Positions 33,768 to 44,973 of a DNA stretch of 64,000 bases are shown here, one piece after another (the stretch's first letter is position 1; the number at the start of each line of letters is the position of its first letter). The notes beneath the pieces are model-generated. The model searched no databases. It was not told the origin of the DNA and saw only the letters and a list, made by a program, of their open reading frames with translations. The DNA is from Tenebrio molitor (taxonomy: Eukaryota > Arthropoda > Insecta > Coleoptera > Tenebrionidae): contig NC_091050.1 of assembly GCF_963966145.1 (NCBI RefSeq), forward strand, positions 13,764,001-13,828,000, in the 5' to 3' direction. A program made the translations under genes and the position numbers.

Positions 33768-33773
33768 AATAAA
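33768..33773 (+). terminator. AATAAA poly-A signal
   Basis: Canonical AATAAA 35 bp after the stop of the 33.5-kb ORF. Common by chance in AT-rich DNA, but well placed here. Confidence 0.35.
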
Positions 33774-35015
33774 CCGTCGAGGCAATGCGGCCTCGCAAAC
33801 GTAATAATATGCCGGCGGAGGTTTGTGCCTCGCTACTAATATAAGTCATGTTGGATGATCGTTACTCTGGAAGGCGAACCGTATCTCTCTGCACTTTGCA
33901 TCCGCTAATAACGTTTGCCTTTGGTTGCACCGAAATGGTAAAGCGACGCTTACACAAATGCGGATTTATATGCATTCGGATGCGGGTGCAAAATTCATGT
34001 CTTGATTGGCTCTCCGGCGGACGGGGACCCAGAGTAATGCAGGCCGAGGGAGTCGTCTCATTGGATAATCATTAAACTGTTAAAATTTCACACCCGGTGA
34101 GTTATCAGGGTCTTGCCGCCGGTTAGGCAACCAACTGTGCGACCGGGAGAGGGGGCAAGTGCGAGCTTCCTACTCGGTGCACTGCGGGAAAAACTACTCC
34201 ACAAACAGAACTGTGCTTTGTTTCGACAAACAAAGGTCTGCATCCCGGCTATATTAAATAAATTTCCGAATTTAATTTGCCAATGTTTACAACAGACCCT
34301 ACCGACAACAAATTAGAATTCTAATTATTGCACACAACGGAATTAATTTGTTTATTTGTAAATAAATCTGGGGAAGATTTAATTTCCGCAACCAACACTC
34401 TGTATAGTTGCCGATGGGCAGAGATTGCCTGCCAAGACGTCGCAAGCAAATTGGATTAAAGGGTTCCACTCGTCAGCTTGGTTATTTTTGAACCGTGATC
34501 AATTATTCCTCATTTAGGCTCTCAACACGACGAAATTAAATTCCGTATTGAAATTAAGGGTCTAGGAGAACAAAGAATTAATATCGCAGATCTTGTCCGA
34601 GGAGATGAATCGATCGACGGAAAAATGGCAATCTCTGCGAGTTTTTCCTGAAGCAAATTTCCGCGAGGAATCAATACGTCGAAGTTTACTAACAACCCCT
34701 CTCTCGAGTGAGCAATTTACTTCTTTTTCTGTATGTTGCAGCATTTAACAATCTGTTCCGGAAGTTAACGAACCTGGAGAGATCGCCGATTAAAATCGCC
34801 AAAATAATCAACAAGTCGAGATTTTTTGCACAAGCTTCGATTGATCGCTGTTATGAATAGAGCCCGGATTCTTCCAGGGCAAACAGCTTGCCCACACCGC
34901 TTCACTGGCTTTTTACCGAATATTCAAAGCCGGGGGTGGCGGACCTCTCTTCCGGTTTAGGCGTCAAATAATCAGAGCCGGCTCGAGGTTAAATTAATAT
35001 TTTTCAAAACAAGCA
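33774..35015. other. Anonymous DNA
   Basis: Mixed composition. Short plus frames at 33848-34075 and 34113-34316 are unremarkable. Nothing recognised. Confidence 0.4.
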
Positions 35016-35263
35016 GTTTTTTCCTCAATTGAAATCTAAATAACAGATAAAAAACTTAAATAAGTCAAAAATAAGACAAGCTTTAGTTAATAATATTCAG
35101 AAAGTATTTTAAAAACAAACTTTCAGTACAACATATTTGGCGCCAAAACATTCACTTTGCTCACTAGTGAGAAAATATTTTTTCCTCACTAGTGTTTCAA
35201 TTGCCATTTTGGCTCACTATTTTCAGTGAGCAAAGACTACTGAAACTCAAAGATCATGGAATT
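35016..35263. repeat. Hairpin-bearing repeat, copy 2 (pair with 24804-25094)
   Basis: Same orientation and word order as copy 1, about 40 bp shorter. Palindrome CTCACTAGTGAG at 35160-35171; hairpin around GCTCACT-ATTTTC-AGTGAGC at 35208-35234. A GGCGCC-core unit begins only ~25 bp further right (35289), and copy 1 likewise has a core motif ~115 bp further right (25211, minus strand). Confidence 0.75.
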
Positions 35264-35269
35264 TTTTTT

Positions 35270-35645
35270 ATTTTAATGACGTAAAAATGGTGGAGGCGCC
35301 GGGATATTTTTTAAATAAAATTACCAATATCTGTCTTATGATTTGAGTTTCATTAAATATGAAGCATGAGTTTTATAGAGTTAATTATGACGAATTGCAC
35401 TCAGGAAACCGCATGATCTCATTTTTAATCACAGTCAAGTAAATTTCATTTTAATAATTTGCCAAACTAGATGAGTCGCGTGGATACTCATCAAGAAGAG
35501 CTAACGATATCTTTCTTGTGGTTTGCACTAGGTCATAGATGATAGATGAAACCTGCGTCTTGTGGATTTAATTATGATGTATCCAATGCGGAAAACCGCA
35601 TGATTTTACCCTAAATAAATACTGAGTAAGCAAATTTCACATGTA
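35270..35645 (+). repeat. Degenerate ~175-bp array with GGCGCC core (array 2)
   Basis: A perfect core at 35289-35304 starts a unit whose body shares TTTTATAGAGTTAATTATGA, then GACGAATTG, with array 1. A second, decayed unit starts near 35465 and a third trace near 35640. Same family as 32285-33150. Confidence 0.75.
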
Positions 35646-35683
35646 TGATTTTCCCAAATAATTTTTTTCTTTTATCACATATT

Positions 35684-35900
35684 ATATCCCAAGTGCAAAA
35701 TTTTTTAGCGGATATTTTTTGCTAATGAACGAAAACATCCATAAATGAGGTCAGAAGACCAATTATTAGCAAATAAGAGCACGAGACGAAGTCGAGAGCT
35801 TTTATTTGATAATAATTGGTCTTCTGACCGAATAATTTATGGATGTTTGAGTTCATTAGCAAAAAAATTTCCGATATTAAAATTTTGCACGAGGGGTATA
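35684..35900. repeat. Near-perfect long palindrome, ~217 bp
   Basis: Arms of about 100 bp each. The left arm starts TATATCCCAAGTGCAAAATT and the right arm ends AATTTTGCACGAGGGGTATA; pairing is interrupted by only a few mismatches and small indels. Internal words pair exactly, such as CATCCATAAAT/ATTTATGGATG and GGTCAGAAGACCAATTATTA with its complement. The loop is CGAGACGAAGTCGAG (35782-35796), itself partly self-complementary. A transcript would be one long hairpin. Likely a foldback MITE. Confidence 0.85.
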
Positions 35901-37470
35901 CGGCTGATTATTTCCTGAATAGAATGAAACCAAACGCATTATTTCCAATCCTTTTTATTCAAAATAATTTATAAAAAAAAAATCAGGTACCGACAAAACT
36001 GTTGGATATTTAAGGTCAGGGGAGTGTTTTTTCAAGTTTTTTAATTTAATATTTGTCACAGTGGGAAGAGTGTAGGAGTGGGAGTGGGAGAACGATGAAA
36101 TGTCTCGTATCTGCAAATCTTAGATTTGTGTATTTTTTTCGGTTGGCGTGAGCCGCCGCCCCCAGCAGCTGCTCTGTCCCGGCCGTATTTTTAATGTGAA
36201 AGCCGCTGCGAGCTCGTAAACCCGTTCGTCAAATTGAAAAATCGAAAAATGGACGGGCGACTTAAATACATTTAAACGAGTGCAATAAATGCCTACCGCA
36301 GCAATAAAATGTTCACGACATGTCGGCCTATTGTGGACTCGGAGTAAAAAACCTACAGCTCACCGGTCGGCCATAAAGCCTGATCAGAATTGGACGTCGG
36401 CGGCGCGTTTATTTTTATTTTCGTATTGTCCCACCTCCGTTTTATGAATTATTAATTAAAACCCCCTCGCATCCGTGCAGCCCATCAATCAGACTTTCGG
36501 AGCGCCGCTTCCGGGGGGCGGGGGCGGTTTTTTAACATTCATGCCGCTTCTTTATCTGACCCCGATATGTAGAAACTTTACGGACGCCCATTCATCACGG
36601 ATACTCTCTTCTTCTCCGTTCCCATAACAATTACTCGAATTCATGGAAATCGACGAGCTTTTAGAGCAGCGACGAATGAATGGCGCTTTTTAATGGATTG
36701 CGTTTAGGTTATTTCGGGGGCGGAGTGCTCGGGGCAAGGTTCGGATGTACTCGCCGGTAATGAGGACAATTCGGGTTAAATACGAAACTTTGCTACGCAC
36801 AAAAGAACTCGCAGACACTTATCGAACTTCGGAGCTTCATTTATTAATAAGCTAATGACAGAGCAGTCCAACCACGTTCTCCACCGGAAGGGTATTATAA
36901 TACACTCAACATTTTTTGCGGGACTTTTTCCCCAACTCCACGTATTTTAAGCTACGTGTTCACTGACAAGCAATTTCGACTTTTAAAGCGCTCCACTACT
37001 TACAGCAAATTGTTCAACAAATTTCTCCATGCAAATTTTCTGCCAGAGAGAGATGAAGCTTTTATTAAAATTTTTTCAGGTGGATTTGTAACTGGAAAGT
37101 CGTTATTGCGGAGAGTTCACGGAAAAAGTGCTTGAACATTATGTTTGATAAAAAATATTTAGTCGTTTTTTCTCAGAAGTTAATATCGTTCAACTGATCA
37201 AGCTTCAAGTCATGTAATATTGCTCCTCGTGAAAGAGTTTTCAGAGAAAATATTTAATACAAATCGTAAAATCGATTGCCTATAATAATTCAAAGAGAGA
37301 AAAAGTACTGAATATCCATTCACTCTCTTAAAATGCTTCAACTAAAATTATCGTTTTTCATTAAGAAATAATTTTGGGGTTTTCTTGGGTCTTGGTAAGT
37401 GTTCTGTTAATACATTTTTTGTAATTTTTGGTTTTTGGAAACTTTGTTTTAGTCATATTGTCAGTATCAA
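35901..37470. other. Anonymous DNA with CpG-rich blocks
   Basis: CpG-rich blocks at about 36140-36260 and 36360-36560. Octamer ATGCAAAT at 37029-37036. No gene supported. Confidence 0.4.
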
Positions 37471-37474
37471 GCAA

Positions 37475-37540
37475 TTTTGTCGCACTTTAAAGCACTCCTC
37501 GGTACGCTCGTCGTGCTTTAAACCCGCGCGTGCGACAATA
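37475..37540. repeat. Short foldback element
   Basis: TTTTGTCGCACTTTAAAGCAC at the left pairs with GTGCTTTAAA and TGCGACAA at the right, with CCCGCGCG bulged out. The loop reads CTCGGTACGCTCG (37498-37510), whose reverse complement CGAGCGTACCGAG is the shared loop signature. Confidence 0.7.
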
Positions 37541-39270
37541 TACCTCTTATTAAACTTGTATAATAATGTACTATTAGAACATTTCCAGTTTCTCTAAATC
37601 ACGTTTAATTAAAGAAAACAAAATATATTATTTAAAAGATATTCTAGTGCTTTTGGTAACCTTTCAACTGTCTCTATTAAACCAGACAAGTAAATTTTGT
37701 GACATTTTGGAGTTGTTGCAAGAAGGGTAGTTTATTTGTGGTCGACTGTCAAAGAGCAAAGAACATTCTGGAGAGTTGCGCCAAATGTCGCAAATAATTT
37801 ACTGTAGGAAATCCGGGTTTGGAGGTGGCACCCCCCGGGGGTAGGAATCGATCCCCCAATCAGATCCGTAATTCCCAATTTATTTACATGGGCGGCTGCA
37901 CGTCCGCGTGTACACATCCCGGTAATTGGGGAGCACATAATCGACCTCCTCGAAGTTTCTTTCTCGTCTGATCAATATTGATAAAAGGGGAGTGCCGATC
38001 CATCATTATAATTTCATTAGCCAGTCTGGCTAAATCAATTTCGCTAGTTCGCGTTTTAATAATAAACTCCTTTCGAAATTTTTAGCGGAAATTCGCTTAA
38101 AAACCGCCGATTTATTAAAACCGGCCGTCCTTCGCGGCCCTAATCAAATTTCCCAATTATAAAACCGAAAGAGAAACAGGCGAGCATTTAATAAATTCTT
38201 CTTTTCGTCCCGGCAACCAATCAAATTTCGGTCATTTATCACTAACGACTGGAATCTGACGAGTGGGACTAATGCAATTTTAATGACGTTTTTCCTCCGG
38301 GTGGATCACTGTTGGTATCTTTGCTTCTCCCCTTTTGACATTCAAAACGCGCCCTTTCGCTGCCGCCAAAGGGTTGACATTTTTAATGTATTACGTCATA
38401 AAATGACAGACGGATTCATGAAAAGACCGTAAAAGTAATTTTATTGTGCGGGTGTCTTCGTTGACGAAGAATTGTCACACTGCCGGGCCGGATCATTAAA
38501 AATTATTCCCCACGAAATTTATGTCCCGACTGTGCTTTGTAAAATTGTTATTGCTTTACGACGGCCCCACTGACGGATTTCGCCTCGGGGCCGTTTTATC
38601 GGGACATACATTAAACATCTCTCACCGGATGACCTTCATGAATTTATTTACCGGATCTGGATGGTCCTAGCAAAAGAAAAATCCACCGGAACAAAGAACA
38701 ATCATTCGACGTTGCACAAGCGACAGGTGCAGTTTCCTCGCCGAGGATAATAATTAAAGAAAATTTTAAAATATCGTGGCTTACTCCTACATATCCCAAG
38801 ATGTTTTGTTTTGCACCAGACAAAAAGAAACAATCATTATTATTTGCGCACGGAGAGGTATTTTCTTGCTATTTTTTGTTCTGGAAATGTATCGTAAGCT
38901 TGAACGGCATGATGATAATAATTCAGAAAAACGAACAACTACAAGCTCTTGTGGTGTCGTGAATAAAAGATTCTCACAGTAGAGGAGTTCAGGTTTATGT
39001 ACGGTTATTTTTGAACGGTTGCAACCAAGAGCTTTCACAAATCAAGTGATACTGCTTTATTGATAATCATTATCTAAACAAATCGAACAATTATTAATCG
39101 ACAAATAATGAAATACTCAAACAAATTTGTAACATTAATAAATTAACAAGAGCTTCTTTTGTTGGATGCAGCCCTCTTCCTCTAATGTTTCTCTAAGCAT
39201 CATCATCTCCGTACGCGACACAGGTGCGGATCCCAGAGAATTCTACGCGCGTGAAATATCAAAGGAGCTA
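37541..39270. other. Anonymous DNA
   Basis: Mixed AT-rich and CpG-containing DNA. A CRE-like TTACGTCAT lies at about 38390. Small frames on both strands are unremarkable. Confidence 0.4.
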
Positions 39271-39287
39271 ACTTAAGTCAAATTAGA
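39271..39287. repeat. Left target-site duplication of SINE
   Basis: ACTTAAGTCAAATTAGA, repeated exactly at 39726-39742 on the other side of the SINE. Confidence 0.95.
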
Positions 39288-39725
39288 GGTGGCTCGGTGG
39301 CCGCATGGCTGTCGGAGAAAGTACTCTGAGGTCGCGGTCCCGATGCTAGTGGGTTCGAATCCCACCGAAGGGGGAGGATTTTTTCAAAGGAAAGAACTTC
39401 CGCCGGGCCATGGATGTGTGTGTATGTCTCCTCGGGGCTGACGGTAGGGTGGTGGAAGGAAGATCAACACTCTTTCGGCCACCACCGCGAGGTCAGCACG
39501 GGTTCGAGTCCCGTCGGGAAAAGGCGCCCATGGGTGTATAAATGTTGTTGTGTATGTCTGTGAATGTGAGGTGGAATGGGCGTGGGTGGCCGGGGAAAGT
39601 GCCCCGGAGCCCCGTCGCATCACCTGAGAAAGGCAAAAAGGAAATTGTAATGGAAAAAGCGGCCGACCGAAAGGTACCGTAAAACGCCGTATGTCTAAAA
39701 ACGGGAATGGCAATAAAAAAAAAAA
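39288..39725 (+). mobile_element. SINE, tRNA-derived, with two B-box regions
   Basis: A complete ~438-bp retroposed element: exact 17-bp target-site duplications on both sides and a 3' run of about a dozen A residues (after GAATGGCAATA). The 5' end has an A-box-like TGGCTCGGTGG (39290-39300) and a perfect B box GGTTCGAATCC (39352-39362) in a perfect five-pair T arm. A second B box, GGTTCGAGTCC (39501-39511), lies in another perfect T arm, so the head is dimeric or composite. The tail (ATGTCTAAAAACGGGAATGG) probably comes from a partner LINE. A minus-strand open frame inside it is incidental. Confidence 0.92.
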
Positions 39726-39742
39726 ACTTAAGTCAAATTAGA
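39726..39742. repeat. Right target-site duplication of SINE
   Basis: Exact copy of 39271-39287. Perfect identity suggests a fairly recent insertion. Confidence 0.95.
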
Positions 39743-41720
39743 ATAAATTTCGAAGCTTGTTTGTTCTTTCATTCGAAAATCTAACGAATTTTTAAAAAGA
39801 TCTCTTGAATTCTGTCTCATATTTATAAAATTGATTTCCATTGATCCTTCTCTTGTGTTCTCTTCTCGACATTCACTATATTGGAACTATCGAGGACAGC
39901 ATAGGAAAAAATATTTTTCTTGGATCAGTTAAATCTGAGGCATTTTAGAAATTGTCGTAGTAAGATTTAAATTTCCCGCACAAAACTCAAATTTGGCGAG
40001 GCGCTACGAAATGTCACGTGAACACCTCGTGACTGCTCCAGTAGTTCGCCGCGCCGACTATAGATTTAAATTTATAATTGTTTTTCGGTGACATTTCTTG
40101 ACAAAAGAGTTGACGCAAGTGAAATTATAAAATCCCAGAACCGCTCATGCAAATGATTTTGTATGCCTGGTTCACCTTTTAGAACTTTGTGTAGATAACT
40201 CTAATTGATTTATTTGAGTAGTTTTCCGCGTGCGAATCCTGCAGATTTTCCGGCAAATAAGTAATGATTAACTTTTTGTTTTGTTTTTGATGTGTCAGCG
40301 GCAGAGAGTTGTGTAAAAAATAATGAAAGCGTCGGAGGAGAATCGCTGCAAACGTAGCGAGTAAATTTTTTCTCGTTTGTTGATTTCATAGCCGAATGCG
40401 CCTAGAAAACAATAACCGGTTAATTTGCAAGTGAAGTAGCGGAGAATTAAAAAAGTTGTACAGCGTGCAGTTCAATTGGACGCAGTGTAGCGCATCCACT
40501 TGAATTAAAAAAAAAAATCGAAAAAATGTGGCGGCGCACGAATTAAATTCTCCTGATGCAGGAATTGGACGTAACGAATCTGAAAAACACACATCGAGAG
40601 ACAAAGAAAGCCGGAATGTCGGAGAGATATTAAAGTGCAGATGATTGAACCTGGAAATTAATTCGGCGCAACGAAACAAGCTACTTTTGAATTTTTTCGC
40701 TTTGATACGCCGCTAACTCGTCTTTTATAAGTTTATTATTAAAAAAGTACGTCGGCGGCGTATTAAATTTTCCCGGTCCCGAATTTAATTAATTACAACT
40801 GCACCGAGGTCCCCATAAAAACAATTTCGTGTCGGCATTGTGAGCTTCTCAATTAAAGGACGTCACGTCGGATGGACTGCGTCCAAAAGCTCGACATGTC
40901 TTGGCTCACCTCGGTCACGTGTCCTCGCCCTTTGACCCCACCCGATGCGTCATTACCCCCGCTGATCTCTTAAATAATTCGCTTTGTCGAGTCGGTGTCA
41001 AAAAAGCACAAGAACCCTTCTCGCGTCGCGATACACGCCGAATGCAAACGGGGACATTGTTTGGTTTTTCATTTCGCCTCCGGAATTGGATCCGGATTTC
41101 TCCGGTGATGTCATCGAATACACTGCCTGCCCAAGTACGATACTTGAATAATTAGATAGGGTTGCGCCGCGTGCCCTGAATATTCCATTGCGTGTTTAGC
41201 CCCCCTAAACAAATTGAATTCGGTATAAATTTCGCGCACTTCGATGACGGCCCACGAAAAACCATAAACCATCCACGAGATTATAAAGTTTTTGGCGGGC
41301 CCGGAATGGCTCCCAGATGTGCGATGCTTGCAGAAATCGCCCGCCAAAGCGGGTTTCTGTTTAAACTTTCGGCCAGGACCAAGTTTCGCGGACGTGTCAT
41401 TTCGGGTGATATGTCGATTTTTCAGATTTATGTCGCCGCCCGGAAAGTAATCCGGTAAGAGGGTGGCTCTTTAAATTAAGGCTCTTTATCGCGGAAGGCT
41501 CCTTTGCAAATGGGGAGCGAAACGCCGACAGCTAAATCATCAACCAAAGCAAAAACGGGCAATCTTTCTGTATAAAAAATTAAAAATTTTAATTAATTTT
41601 TATTCGATCAAAAGGGTTAAGCAATTTCGGTGCGGTCAGTATTTGGATGGGTGGCCCGAGACATCGTGATCTATTCTCGCTGTATTTCTGAAGTCTAAAA
41701 TTTATTTAAAAAAAATTATT
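39743..41720. other. Anonymous DNA
   Basis: AT-rich then CpG-containing. Octamer ATGCAAAT at 40147-40154. Overlapping plus and minus frames at 41111-41458 show no strand preference. No gene supported. Confidence 0.4.
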
Positions 41721-41726
41721 ACATAG

Positions 41727-41915
41727 TAGAGGGGTTGGATTACCTCAGGGGCTGTGACCTTGGAAATATCGGCGCGAAGGCGGAAAAATCTATAAATGAA
41801 AACTGAAAACTTCGACTGCTTTCTCGAGAGAGAGAAGAAACTAACCTACTTGATACAGATATTCGCGGTTTGCGCATATATGACTCATAGCCCATGAGAA
41901 AATCCAATACCTCTA
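41727..41915. mobile_element. MITE, ~189 bp, complete
   Basis: Left end TAGAGGGGTTGGATTACCTC and right end (read outward) TAGAGGTATTGGATTTTCTC form terminal inverted repeats of about 30 bp, followed inward by the GGGCTGTGACC / GGGCTATGAG words. Ends fall on TA-containing sequence, compatible with Tc1/mariner-type duplication. Fragments of the family lie at 4168-4270 and 18790-18826. No coding capacity. Confidence 0.75.
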
Positions 41916-42123
41916 CCTTGACGACTTAATAATTAGAATATTTGAATGAAAATGAATGTGGGGAATTTTGCAAAGCTGTCGGGAGGAAAGGGAGTATTTC
42001 TTGGACAGCGATTGGGTGATAATCTTTGGCTTTTTGTTGTATCGCTGTGTCCTGTTCGGTCGTAAAATTTGTCCCTCCGAGGGTTGTCCCATCCCCTGAT
42101 TTGTGATTGTTTTGATATTCAGA

Positions 42124-42387
42124 ATGACGAACGTCCGATATTTCGTGATAGATATGGCGGCTCACCGAAAAACATTCCCGATATATCGCCGGAGGTCTTC
42201 ACAGTGGATTTACGACCCCTACCCCGGTATTACATTAAAGACATCGCATTGTGAGGCCTCCACCCTGCTGGCCTTGGGCGTGATAAATGAAATACCTAAC
42301 TCGGAATTCCTGTCACAAATGAAATCCCTCAAAAGTGTGTTTTTTCTGGTGGAAAAGCGAAAGCTCGTCGCCTGGCTGGTCGATTAA
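42124..42387 (+). CDS. Small ORF, 87 aa, unrecognised
   Basis: ATG at 42124 to TAA at 42385-42387. Fairly coding-like codon texture; peptide starts MTNVRYFVIDMAAHRKTFPI and ends KSVFFLVEKRKLVAWLVD. The frame is open further 5', so this may also be an internal or terminal exon. No domain, promoter or poly-A signal recognised. Confidence 0.2.
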   Translation: MTNVRYFVIDMAAHRKTFPIYRRRSSQWIYDPYPGITLKTSHCEASTLLALGVINEIPNSEFLSQMKSLKSVFFLVEKRKLVAWLVD

Positions 42388-44235
42388 AAATTCAAGACGC
42401 TCCGGGAGTGGTGGCGGAAGTCGTGTCTTGGAGTCCGGGCGCGTCCGGGCTAATTAGTCGTGTTGGTGCGGAAATCGAATCGGGAGGAGCACAAAGGGCG
42501 AAAGAAAGCGTCGGAAGGGTTGGGCTTTCGCCTTATCCCGTGGGCTTTGCGAGTTATTTAGTTCGTGTTCGGGAGTCCATCTGACTTTTAATACAAGGCG
42601 GAGGGTAATCCCCGGCCGGACGCGTTTGCATGATCAGAGGTGTTAGGGCCGTAAGACCGCCGCCCAAATCCGCTGCATTTGCACCGCGAGGGCCGTTATT
42701 TAGGCGGTTTTATCCCCCGATATAATAAAGCCGATCCGGGCACGTCGCGCTCGCCCTCCTTGTCTTTTAATGGGAAACCGAGCGAAATAACCGGAGCCGG
42801 CTTAAAACTGACAGCCGACACAATACGGATCGAGTCGGGCAAACGGGGCCCGCTCCCGTCCAAAGAAAACCAATCTGCAGTTCAAAGGGGGCGGCAAAAA
42901 ATTCTTACGTCTCCGCCGACGCGACGGATAACTTTATGCCGCGATATTTCCTCGAAGAAATATGAAAAATGCATGAGAGTAAAACGGCAGGGTCGCCGCC
43001 TAATAAGAAAATGTGGGAACAGAGCGATCTGATACATAATTCTAATAGATATTTATCACGATATTTTACCGTGCCAAATGATACTAACTGAAATGAATTT
43101 CCAAAGTTTCATACTAAGTCCGACTTAAGCAATTTATGTCCGGGTAATAGTCGTGCCGGAGAGAAATTAAACTTTTATACCTCCGAAACAACGCGGATTT
43201 ATCGGGAAAAATCCGAAAGGAAAGGCGAAAGAGACGGCTCCGTCGCTGGAGGAATTTTCAAAATGTTAACGAATCGACACGAACGACCGTCTACAAGTTC
43301 TGATGTAGTAACTTGAGGAATTTATGTCGGAATTGTCGTGTCTGAGTAAAATTAAGTCCTAACTTTGGAACTACACGGGTTTATCGATGATCGCCAAAGA
43401 ACCAAAGAAAGAACGGCGAAACAGGGGAATTGCCGATTAAGCCACAGTCCGCTCTCATAGACTCGCAGATTATCGTTGTTGTACCAAACACCAATTATGT
43501 CCACCAACAAATCTTAAAAACTCACGAGCTGTTCAATTTTCATTGAATAGTCAAATCATCTGGGTTCGACACCGCATCTCATTACAATACACTTCACCAA
43601 GATTCGTCAAGGGATATTTGTTAAATGTAGTAGAAACATTTATATAAATGGGTCTTAATATTATATTTTATTTGCGTTAATGTATCGGGCATTGGGCGGA
43701 ACGGGTCTAGAACTCATCCGAAGCCGCACCTGTGTCGCGAGCGGAGGTGTTATCGCGTCTTGCAGAGTCTGAAAGGAGAAAACTTTCAAAGGTGTTTCCT
43801 GGAAAATTCGAGGAACAGGTGGAAAATATTACCCAAGGCTACCACTGTAGCATCCATTGAGATCTCTTAATTTCTAGCGTTATTGAAACACAAAGTAAGT
43901 ATTTTGTCATGTAATTTACTGCACCATTGTGCTAAATGATAATTAACAAAAAATGGTGATATTGAATAAACAGTAAATAGGCCACAACAATTTTGTTATG
44001 ACAATTTACACAAGAGAAAGTTTTTATTTTCATTAGTCCGTGAGAAAACAAATAAAAAAAATATTCTGCGCATTCACCATTTATACGAAAATAAGAAAAA
44101 CATTTAGAGAGAAAATTTTCGACTCATTTTAACAATTTTTAGCAATTATATAAATTATTCCATTTTCATTGTTGATTTAAAAGCAAAAAGGTTATTTTGG
44201 CGTTGGATTTCAATCAACATAAAGTATAATATTTA
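42388..44235. other. Anonymous DNA
   Basis: CpG-rich to about 43300, then AT-rich. A minus-strand relative of the GGCGCC core (TGCGCATTCACCAT) lies at about 44067-44081. No gene supported. Confidence 0.4.
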
Positions 44236-44607
44236 TTTGTGTATCAAGGCCAAAAAGTGCATTTTTTTCCTCAAAAGGTATTTTTTGGCAGAGGTAGATG
44301 TTAAATTTTTTAGGCGACTGCACGAACTACAAAGCAAAAGACATCATTGGAAAAATTACAAAATTTATTTTGTATCTACTTTTTTCAAATAGATAAATTA
44401 ATTATTAACAATTTTTTTATAGTATTTGTTATGAGCTTGCCAGCAAAACTAGAAATTTACTATTTACTTATTTACATAATTTATGATGGCAGGAGAATTA
44501 TCGCTTTTGTCGGTTTCGTTGCTAACTTACTAAACAGAGCAACAGATGGCGCCACGGTAAGCGTCCGAAAAAGAGTAACTTTTCGTTCGCTTGTGAGTAC
44601 GTAAAAT
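44236..44607 (+). mobile_element. Dispersed repeat with short VNTR, copy 2
   Basis: Plus-strand copy of the family at 30320-30700 and 63785-63912. Begins near TGTGTATCAAGGCCAAAAAG and runs to GGCGCCACGGTAAGCGTCCG then AAAAAGAGTAACTTTTCG. Only one GTCCGAAAAAG unit is present here. Open plus frame (44347-44604) is low-complexity and not credible. Confidence 0.75.
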
Positions 44608-44973
44608 CACTGTTTTCATTTTAAAATTGCGTAAAAAAGTATTTTTAAAATTTTGTCAGACCGTAATATTTATCTAAAATTCTTAGGTGCATCCACAATT
44701 TCGCAAGTAGATTCTCAATTTTTTTTAAATTTATTGTAAAGGTATATTCGTACGATTTTCTTAATTGAGCTTTTGATGTCAAAGCTCACACACCTGTTGG
44801 ATTATTAGAAATCGTTTGAAATGGCTTTCAAAAGATTTATTGAGAAAGTTGCCCATCACAACAAATATTTTTGAACCGGTCGCAAATATGATATTTTTGT
44901 GGCTATTTTAGAAGCTTATAAATCGCAGTTTTTTTCTTCTAATCTTTATAGCCAAATGTACAAGAGTAGTTTT

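Noticed and set aside
39288..39365. A functional tRNA gene at the SINE head
   Set aside because: It is part of a retroposed element with target-site duplications and an A tail.
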